This document shows, piece by piece, positions 34,668 through 41,937 of a stretch of 41,937 nt of DNA. Under the pieces are notes generated by a model that worked only from the letters and a program-made list of their open reading frames with translations, was not told the DNA's origin and ran no database searches. Position numbers and translations under genes: made by a program. The stretch comes from Porogramme epimiltina (taxonomy: Eukaryota; Basidiomycota; Agaricomycetes; Polyporales; Polyporaceae): NCBI GenBank assembly GCA_900155495.1, contig FTLJ01001199.1, positions 1 to 41,937 of the forward strand. The letters run 5' to 3'. Position 1 is the stretch's first letter. Every line of letters starts with the position of its first letter.

Positions 34668-35589
34668 GTCTTCGCACGACCTTCAGTGATCTCGATCGAA
34701 GCTCGCCGGGGGCGGCGTGCGGACGCCACTGCGGTTCGAGCGGCCGTGCTCCCGCACATTTCCTTACGTTCTCGTTTGTCTGGATCTGCTTTGCATGCAC
34801 GCGGTGATACCTTTATCGATTATGTATTAACGACTCGGTACACGGTGCAGCTCTGTTCCTGTTGTCATCAGCAGTGTTGTACCCCATGGGACTTTGACGT
34901 AGCTTACTGTAAGATTATGAGCATCGGACGTAGCAATAAACGCATTTCGAAGGGAGCAGTGAATGAGGGGGGTAACCACAACGTCAGCGCCCGCTCAGGC
35001 TGGGTGCAGGAGGGGAAGATGTCGTCGGATGCGGTCTTCGAAGACACGATCACGTTATCCCTTCCCTTTTAGAACTCCGGCAGCCGGCACAGACGGAGCT
35101 TCAATCGGAAGTAATTGCATCAGACGCCGGTCGGTTGACAGGATGCTTGCTCGACGCTGCCTCACTGCTGCCGCAGAACAACACGGACTCTGTTTGGAGC
35201 TGCGCACTCGAGCCCAGCCCCCGACACTCAGCTCGATCCCAGACACTGTCAGCACAGAGACCCTCCACTCTCTGCCCCCCTTTCACCCCCGGTTGGCGAG
35301 TATACCTCTAAGACTCGAGGAACCCACACCAAATTCGACTCTAAAAGTCGGACTTCGCGTGGGGGCGAAGGAAAGCACCGCTCGGGGCGCCATTGTAGTT
35401 TCCGCCCTCCCACGGAGCCCCAGGGCCCAGGGGAAGGGCGAGAAGTGGGTCAACCACACTTCGATCGATATCAGTGGGAGTAAGGGGCCTCCGGGCACAC
35501 GGCCGGGATCCCAGGCCCCAGGCCCCACCCGCCCCAGCGCCCCCGAGGCCCTTAAATGCCGAATCCCGATGCACCTTTAAAGTTGTAAC
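34668..35589. other. intergenic, no gene seen
   Basis: 3' flank of the intact SLATT gene, followed by about 0.9 kb with no supportable coding exon. The frame at 34963-35580 lacks recognised motifs and a convincing ATG. Confidence 0.45.
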
Positions 35590-36105
35590 GGCGCCGCGTT
35601 ACGTATACTACAGCGTTCGAAAGCCGCGCGCGCGAACGCGAGAGAATGAAGAGAATGAGAGCCCATGCGTCTCTGTGGTACAAGGTTCTGAGGGGCGCGC
35701 AAAGCTTCGGGGTTCGTCGGCAGGACCGAGCCTGTCGCGGTTTCCGTTGAACTGTCAGTTGAGACTTGAAATCTGAGAGTGGGCATCTCCTTTGAGCCTG
35801 ACAAAGACTCGCTGCGGTTGTGGTCGAACCTAGGCGGAGTAGCTGTTCTTCTTTCCACTGGGACCGGAGGCACCGTTGACGCTGGTGTCTCACCCGCCCT
35901 GGCTACGCCGCGGGTCTCTATGTGCATTGTTACGAGGGATAGGATGCATTTTCTGATCAAAAAAACGCTGGTGTTCGTCTGTACCGCGATAAACGTCCGA
36001 ATAAAGCGCCATACATCAACCCTCCAAGCTCCTTCGGTCGCAAGTTCCTTGCGCCATCGACTCGGGACCCAGCATGGTGTGGTTTCTCATTCGGGGCCAA
36101 GCGGC
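35590..36105. repeat. diverged tandem duplication, unit A
   Basis: Unit A shares long stretches with 36155-36575. Examples are the block ending in gctgtggtcgaacctgggcgg (here gttgtggtcgaacctaggcgg, 35816-35836), the segment around accgcgataaacgtcc (35983), and the segment around gggacccagcatggtg (36064). The spacing between matches is 540 to 470 bases, so indels separate the units. Read on the minus strand the units keep similarity at protein level (TMLGPESMAQ against TILCPDDMTQ), so the ancestor was probably a coding sequence. Unit A is no longer open throughout. Confidence 0.65.
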
Positions 36106-36154
36106 TTGCCGGTAGGATCCCGTGTGCGATGAAGACATCCGGGCCTGATTAACC

Positions 36155-36575
36155 CGTCCCTCGGCGTACCCCACAACCTTCGAAGGCTGTGCGCGTGGAT
36201 GCATGCGAGAATGAGAGTCCGTGCATCTGCGGCGCAAGGCTCTGACCCATGCACGAAGTCTTGACGTTCGTTGGCTAGGCCGAGGACAGTTTTCCGTTGA
36301 GTTGTCGGTTGGAAGGGGCGTCTTGACTACCCCTTGTGCCTGAAAAGCTCGCTGCAGCTGTGGTCGAACCTGGGCGGCTCGTGTCATTGAGTCCGAGTAC
36401 ATTGTTGATGCCACCCCATTGCAAAGTCGACATTAGATGGACCTGTTGGCATACCGCGATGAACGTCCAAATGCTACACAGCGTCACGTATCGCCCCCAC
36501 GGGTTCTTTCGGCTGCAAGTACGTTTGCGTCATGTCATCGGGACACAGTATGGTGCATGTCTCGCCTTCGTAGTG
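36155..36575. repeat. diverged tandem duplication, unit B
   Basis: Second copy of the repeat described at 35590-36105. It overlaps the better preserved minus-strand reading frame at 36275-36728. The divergence between the units is high enough that the duplication looks old. Confidence 0.65.
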
Positions 36576-36728
36576 AAGCAGCTTACCAGTGATATCAAGC
36601 ACAGCGTCGATGTCTAAGTCCGATCCATCCACCCCTCGGGGCGACATATCATGGGTACGAAGGTTGACGACTATATGAACCTTGAGCGAGTACGAGTCCA
36701 TTTGGGAGAGACTGCGCCTGAATTTCAT
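36275..36728 (-). CDS. unrecognised small protein, possible gene remnant
   Basis: Two exons, 36523-36728 and 36275-36473, with a 49-nt GT-AG intron give 134 aa with an ATG start. The first half contains DLDIDAVLDITGKLL and then CTILCPDDMTQT, the second IWTFIAVCQQVHLM and LQWGGINNVLGL. I do not recognise the family. The intron removes a stop and lets the second exon follow in phase, and unit A of the local tandem repeat keeps a damaged version of the same protein, so this was once coding. It may be the 3' part of a longer gene whose upstream exons are lost. The broken SLATT copy lies just beyond it on the other strand. Confidence 0.35.
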
Positions 36729-36829
36729 AGAAAATAAGGCTGTCGGAAGAAGTAAGGAAGTTAGGGCCGTGTTCAGCAGTGTGAGAACTCACTGTGCCTC
36801 CGTGAAGAAAGAAAATGCAGGCGCAACAA

Positions 36830-37225
36830 TTGTTATGCGCGGTCATCGCGTAAGTCGTCTTCAATGTGATGGTTACAGACATTGCAGCCTGTGAGATAGG
36901 TGGACTAAGTTGTATGAGCATCGCACACCCTTCACCGCGTTTAGTCTTCTCATCATGCTCACCCCGCGCGTGTTCGCCGTTCCCTCACCCACAGGAGACG
37001 TCGATCGCCGCTGGCACAGTAGGGGTCTTCTCGATGCTCGCAACGGCCTACGCGGCCGTCGCGCACTTGTCGATCAAACTAGACGCGTCCGTACGGGCCG
37101 CAGAGTGGCTTGGCCCGTTCGTGCGCGAATGCCAGAGCGACTTCACGGCCCGCATGGGCTTCGTTACGTCTAATCACTGCTGGGCCGTCGTCTGGTTTAG
37201 GCGGGTTCGACGACGTCATGCGTAG
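36830..37225 (+). pseudogene. broken third SLATT copy
   Basis: The second-helix exon (36995-37225) aligns well with the intact paralogue: TSIAAGTVGVFSMLATAYAA, then FVRECQSDF and GFVTSNH match TSIATSILGGLSTLAASYLA, FVRDCQSF and HLVTSEYD. It follows an intron (36891-36994, GTGAGA to CACAG) in the same phase 0 between the two TM helices. The preceding exon is still visible at nucleotide level (gtcatcgcg...gtcgtcttc...gcagcc against the first-helix exon) but carries indels and an in-frame TAA. The Pro-rich N-terminal exon is not found, and the C-terminal helix degenerates into an Arg-rich run before TAG. No intact protein can be made. Confidence 0.7.
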
Positions 37226-38786
37226 CCGGCATTCGGGGGGTCGAAGTGAGGAGAAGGTGACCGAAGGTTTCGGCCGCCCTATCAAAGGAATTCTAACTTG
37301 ACGCGTCAGCATGTGGCACCTTCTTAGCATACCTTCGAACGTGCTCTTACCGGGAAGTGGCGATAAAACCCGAGAAAACGTAAACACAAAATTCTGGAAG
37401 ATCGCGTTCTTCTTGAGTGCCATCAGGTAGAACCTAATCAGTTGTGTTATCCTCAAATCGCATCCCGGGCAACGAGAACGGGGCGTTCGATCATCAAGTG
37501 GCATAGGATTGCTGGCACACTAAACATTGCGCTATCCTACAAGGGACGTGCTGGTTAGCTGACTCATTGGGGTGCGGAACTTTGACGGAGTCAGCCACGT
37601 ACCTAGCACGCTTTTCTTGCGCCTTGCGGCACAAAGCAACGGGCATGTATCACTTGCAAGCCGAGGTGCCTCGGGCATGAGAGAGACACGCGCCATAAAT
37701 GTCGAAGATCGCGAAGGCGTTCATTCGAACTAAATGTAAGTCGCTCAAGCCTATGAAGCCCATGACGATCTGTGGCGCTAGGGGGGGAAATCGAGACGAA
37801 CGTCTTCCCGCCGCCTTACAAATGCAACTGCTTTGTAAGGAAAGCGGTCCTCGGCCAACAGGGTGGGGTCGTGCCGGCGGATGCAACTTCCGTCCGAAAG
37901 AAGTAGCCACGATGTCCGTTAGGGAAATGATATCGCGACCGGAGGGGGAACATCGAGAGAATGTACAGAACCGGGGAATGAGTCAGCGCTGAAACTTGAG
38001 GCGTGTCGTGGACGTCCGACAAGCTCGTTCAGGGGTGCCATGAAGCTAAAGCTAGTGAGCGAACGTGGGGGGAGCACCTGGGGAGTGCCTGTTCCCCGCA
38101 TTCTCTGCGGAGACGTCTTTCTGAGGAAATTCTGTTGCGGGGGAGGGACCATGACAAACGTACTGACTGCGGGGAGGCCAAGTGAGGACCCGGCGGGTGG
38201 CTGAGGGGGATGCGCCGAGGATTTACCGGGTTGATCGATGGGCTGAAACAGGCAAGAGGGTCACGTAAAAGGCAACCAAGCCGCCCGGACCGAACGATCT
38301 TGTCTTCACCGCCTGCTGACTCAGCTGCCGCGCGCGCTCGGATTGGCTGCTGGGATTTGCAGGGCTTAGCGGGCCCCGTGCGCGGACGGGACGCGCGTTG
38401 GTTATCGCTCGCGTCGACGTGTTTGATGGGTCAGCACATCCAAGACCCAGGCTCGCAGGCAACCTGTCCCGCTTCCGCCTCCGACACGGCCATGACTCCC
38501 GGCCGCGGGCACCCACTTCTCTGGCGCGCCTCTCCGCCGGAAAACTTCTTACGCGAGCAGCGCGAGGCACCGTACATAAGGCCTCCGCGGACATACCACT
38601 CGACCCCGTCTTTGTTCACGACTCCCCGCACGACCCGTACGACCGTCGCACGTTCCTCTGTACAAAGGGCTTGTGCCCACCCTCCTCCCCCGAGCCCTTG
38701 ACTTGACTCTGAGTGCCTCCGCGCCCGCTTCCCGCAAACGACCCCGCTACCTGCGCTCGTACTCACGTCAAGCTCCAAGTCCCGCC
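37226..38786. other. intergenic, no gene seen
   Basis: About 1.5 kb of spacer before the MFS transporter. It contains a perfect inverted repeat at 37814-37840 and, in its last 200 bases, CT-rich promoter-like DNA with TACATAAG at 38573-38580 as a weak TATA candidate. I found no supported coding exon. Confidence 0.5.
37814..37840. repeat. perfect 9-bp inverted repeat
   Basis: CCTTACAAA and TTTGTAAGG form a perfect palindromic pair with a 9-nt spacer. A further CCG...CGG pairing lies just outside after a short bulge. This could be a hairpin, a dimeric regulator site or the tip of a small inverted-repeat element. Confidence 0.5.
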
Positions 38787-40885
38787 ATGCTCGCGCCACC
38801 CTCCTCAAACGGCCCCTCAACGGTCCTCTCGCCCGCGCAAACCCTCGTCGACGGCCGCGTCCCGCAGCAGTACTCGACCGCGCGGCGATATGTGCTGCTC
38901 ATCATCTTCTGCCTCGCGCAGTTCCTCGACGCGTTCAACAACTCCGCGCTCTTCTCTGCGATCCCCGCCCTCGTCACGGCCCTCGACATGACCGAGGCGG
39001 AATCAACGTGGATCATCAGCGCGTTCCAACTCACGTTCGCGTCTTTCCTCTTGATTGTGAGTTCGCTCTTTTTTTTTTTACGCGCGGGGGTAAACAGGGA
39101 CGCTAATGGCGATGTGTTTGTTGTACATAGAGCGGACGTATAAGCGATGTCTACAACCCGAGTGAGTGCTTCCTCAAATCTTTCTATCCCGGGTATCCCG
39201 GGCCGGGCCGTGAAAGCTAACTCCACTTTTGCAGAGTTCGCGTTCATCGGCGGCGTGGCTGCCCTCGGCGTCCTCTCCATCGGTGCCGGGTTTGTCACCA
39301 GCAAAATCCCTCTTATCGTCTTGCGCGCGCTCAGCGGTATCGGTGGGTCTCAACTTCGCGCTATCACGTCAATTTGACGTACTAAATTCTGAATTGCAGC
39401 CGCGTCCATGACAATTCCGTCTGCGCTCACGCTACTTGTGAACGTGTTCACGGAACCCGCTGAACAGGCGCGCGCGATTGGTGTATTCGGCGGCTGCGGA
39501 GCGGTCGGCAATGGTGGGTCGCATCCACTAGATGTCCGTGGAACGTCCACGCTGATTGGTTACTTTGTAGTTCTCGGCCTCATCATTGGCGCGATCTTTG
39601 TCCAGTTCGCCTCGTGGTCGTGGGTGTTCTGGTTCGTCGCACTGGTCTGCATGCCGATTGCGACGGTGTGCATTTTCCTCATCCCCGCTCAAGAGCCGCG
39701 TCTGGAGGACCTCGGTCCGCGCCAACATGCGCGTTGGAAGAGCCTTGACCTCGGCGGCGTGTCTATTCTCACCGGTTAGTTTGAGTTCCTCTACTGCACC
39801 CTGACGCTTCGTCTAACTTTGCCACCCCTCACAGTCGCGCTCATCCTCTTCATCTTCGCCGTGACCTCCGGCACAACGTCCGGGTGGGGCTCTGCTGGTG
39901 TTCTCGCGCCCCTTATTATCGCCGTGTTCCTCGTCTTCGGCTTCTTCTACTTCGAAACGCGCATCCCAGCGGACCGTGCCGCCATCCCTCCCCGGACGTG
40001 GTTCCTGCCCAACTTCATGGTGCTGTTCTTCACGGCGCTGCTGCCGTTCTTCTGGTGGACGACAATTTTCACGATCTACACGACCCTGTGGCAAGACGTG
40101 TGGGGCTGGAGCGCCATCTCCACTGCCATTCACATGTACGTTCTTTCGTACACCATACATGATTCCTCAAAGCTAACGCCTCATTTTACAGGATCCCCAT
40201 CGGCGTCCTCGCGTTCGCGATGAGCTTCACCGGCTCGCTCTCCCGCGTCATCAACTCCAAGTGGCTCATCCTCACCGGCGAGGGCCTCTGCATCGTCGCG
40301 ACCATCCTCTTCGTCTTCGCCGACCGCCCCGAACGGTACTGGCCGTTCATCTTCCCCGCGTTCGTGCTCGGCTCCGCCGGCGCGATGCTCACCTACACGC
40401 ACACCAACATCGCCATCTTCCGCACCTCGCCCTCGTCCATGGCCGGCACCGTCGGCGCGATCTTCAACGGCGCGCTCCAGCTCGGCTCCGCCATCGGCAT
40501 CTCCGCCGTCAGCTCCATCGAGAGCAGCGTCGAGAAGAAGACCGGCGGCGGCGAGCGCTCGTACGAGGGCCGCGCCGCTGCGTACTACTTCCTGCTCGCG
40601 CTCGTCATCGTCGAGTGGCTCGCGATGCTCGTCTTCTACCGCGTCTCCAAGGAGGGCTCCGCGGATGCGACGGAGAAAGAAGAAAAGGTCGCCGCGATGA
40701 AGGAGAAAACGCTTGAGGACGTCGAGGAGGTCGTGATCGAAAACGAGAAAGTTGGCGTCGACGAGGAGGAGGCGGAGAAGAGCGACTCGAAGGATGACCT
40801 GCCCTCCGAGGTTGACGAGGTCGAGACCCCTCACATCGTCGTCCACGAGGTGCCAGTACTGCGGCCCGGCGACCTCAACGTCTAG
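38787..40885 (+). CDS. MFS transporter, DHA2 (14-TM) drug:H+ antiporter type
   Basis: Seven exons, 573 aa: 38787-39056, 39131-39161, 39235-39342, 39400-39513, 39571-39774, 39835-40135, 40192-40885, all phases joining. An N-terminal 40-residue cytosolic part precedes TM1 (RYVLLIIFCLAQFLDAFNNS). The loop SGRISDVYNPK after TM2 corresponds to MFS motif A. TM4-TM5 carry PSALTLLVNVF and the motif-C-like GVFGGCGAVGNVLGLIIGA typical of antiporters. Later helices include FFTALLPFFWWTTIFTIYT and LLALVIVEWLAMLVFY. The tail (from about residue 500) is highly acidic and Lys/Glu-rich. Proton-driven export of toxic or self-made small molecules across the plasma membrane is the usual family role; the substrate is not evident. 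Exon 2 has only 31 nt. A longer in-frame start at 38673 exists, but 38787 gives a typical N-terminus. Confidence 0.88.
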
Positions 40886-41357
40886 GGCCCTTGCATGGTA
40901 CATTTCGCACACGATCAGGACGCTTTACGGACTCCCCATTTTCACGCATCGTTTTCCTGCTTTCGCTTTCTTGGTTTAATAGCAGCTTCCTGGCTTGGTT
41001 TTTGAGATGATCATTAGAACGGATAGACGGCACTCCCTAGAGCTAGTACGATACATTGTAGGTAACAGACCTGTATCCATAGTTTCCTCAACGGAACACA
41101 TGACCTTGACGTTTCCCATTTGACCGTGCATGATGCCACACGAAAAGCAGAGCAAAGCCTGAAGCGGGCGCCATTTGTGACCCGCGTGAGGTTAGACTTC
41201 GTCGGTCCCGCAGTTGCATAGGAGCACTACGTCATCGCATTACGCCTGGACCCACGCTAGTCCCACGACGCGGAAGGAGCTCCGAGCCACATATATTAGC
41301 GTCCTTCCGACCTGTCGCTACGTGAAATGCTCATGACCCGCCCATATCCCGTATAAT
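40886..41357. other. intergenic, no gene seen
   Basis: 3' flank of the MFS gene and promoter of the small membrane protein gene, in AT-richer DNA. Apart from the TATA-like site at 41292-41298 no feature is visible. Confidence 0.5.
41292..41298 (+). promoter_or_regulatory. TATA-like box, small membrane protein gene
   Basis: TATATTA lies 66 bases before the proposed ATG at 41358. This spacing would leave a leader of roughly 30 bases and agrees with the TATA spacing of the SLATT genes. It gives modest support for the small gene being real. Confidence 0.45.
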
Positions 41358-41741
41358 ATGGGGTAAGTACGCTGCCCAACGAACTCGACAGTTGTCGTCA
41401 ACCCGCTAACTCTGGAACCTGCTCCTAACCAGAATTATCATATCTTGCATAGTAGGTGAGCTGACGTCATAGCTGTCCCCTTCCTAGGGCTCCAAAGGAC
41501 CCTCGCAAAGGACGCGCGGTAACGCTAAGGCACCCTCGTTTCCAGGCGTCTTCGCGTGCCTCGCAGACGCAATCTGCACCCTCGGCGCCGCGATCGTGGG
41601 CTGTTTCGAATGCGTATTCCTCGGTGCGTCCCTCGCTTAAGTCCGCGAGTGGCGCCACGTCTAACGCCCCAGATAGCGATCTTCGAAGGGATCGCCGCGG
41701 TGATAGCGTGCTTGACGTGCGGCCTCTGTTGTGTACTATGA
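41358..41741 (+). CDS. spliced 56-aa hydrophobic Cys/Ile-rich membrane protein
   Basis: Four coding exons: 41358-41362, 41433-41455, 41546-41623, 41677-41741 (171 nt with stop). The start exon codes for only ATGGG. The product begins MGIIISCIVGVFACLADAIC, continues with LGAAIVGCFECVFLAIFEGI and ends in CLTCGLCCVL. It is hydrophobic almost throughout, with Cys at regular spacing and no charge except a few Asp/Glu. Agaricomycete genomes carry many unannotated small proteins of this style (MG-I-C-I start, AIFE motif, Cys-rich end); their function is unknown to me. All three introns are GT-AG and keep phase, and each junction preserves the hydrophobic pattern, which argues for a real gene. An alternative internal exon (41488-41519) is possible but would insert polar residues. 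The gene is too short and too split for ordinary gene finders. Confidence 0.6.
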
Positions 41742-41937
41742 GCGAGGGCTCCGGGAAGAGCGGAGTGTTCCCGGAGCCCTGAACTCATCAGTAAATCGCG
41801 AACTGTGGACCTTGTTCGTTACAGGAGTAATTTTAGGACTTTTGTTGTGTATACTCTGAACCAATATTCCCAGAAATTGGTGACCTCTGTGACCTTCATC
41901 AGGAAAAAAATATATACTTTTGTAGTACTACATAGAC
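41742..41937. other. 3' flank of the small gene, no feature
   Basis: AT-rich end of the window just after the small membrane protein gene. It probably holds that gene's 3' UTR and polyadenylation region. No coding exon is visible. Confidence 0.5.

Noticed and set aside
1..41937. CRISPR array, prophage, insertion sequence or complete transposon
   Set aside because: No regularly spaced repeats, transposase or reverse-transcriptase motifs, or paired terminal repeats were seen; the sequence is fungal nuclear DNA.

Overview
The window reads as nuclear DNA of a filamentous basidiomycete, most likely an Agaricomycete of polypore type. This is inference from: genes cut by many short GT-AG introns (mostly 50-70 nt), very GC-rich gene-poor spacers, a fungal CAD-type URA2, an AflY/questin-oxidase-like protein, fungal SLATT proteins, and a tiny Cys/Gly/Ile-rich membrane protein of a kind common in mushroom genomes. 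I saw no rRNA, tRNA, CRISPR array or intact transposon. All gene models below were assembled by eye; exon ends were accepted only where GT-AG borders kept phase and the joined protein made family sense.

Layout. 1-754: C-rich leader with a TATA box. 755-3736 (+): 11-exon cyclopropane-fatty-acid-synthase-like methyltransferase. 3737-9164: 5.4 kb of GC-rich DNA with no supportable gene. 9165-16473 (all -): F-box/LRR-like protein, MYND zinc-finger protein, cytosolic tyrosyl-tRNA synthetase, and a DnaJ/DnaJ-X co-chaperone with an N-terminal zinc ribbon. 17636-19400 (+): questin-oxidase-like protein. 20109-21758 (-): a fungal SLATT two-TM protein with an apparent frameshift. 22586-30029 (-): the trifunctional pyrimidine enzyme URA2 (2,253 aa). 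33275-34667 (+): an intact SLATT paralogue. 35.6-37.2 kb: decayed DNA with a diverged tandem duplication and a third, broken SLATT copy. 38787-40885 (+): DHA2-type MFS transporter. 41358-41741 (+): a spliced 56-aa membrane protein.

How the genes fit together. TYS1, the J protein and URA2 are housekeeping genes; the methyltransferase, questin-oxidase-like enzyme and MFS pump are metabolic or accessory genes, and nothing ties them into one biosynthetic cluster. The theme running through the window is the SLATT family: one intact, one frameshifted and one ruined copy on both sides of URA2, sharing intron positions and phases. In bacteria SLATT proteins are predicted membrane effectors of nucleotide-sensing immune systems. 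A birth-and-death family of such proteins in a fungus is the best candidate here for an undescribed system, although its role is not shown by this sequence. The spacers also hold scars of gene fragments (an echo of the URA2 3' end, a possible 6-phosphogluconate dehydrogenase start), which fits a locus that has been rearranged repeatedly.
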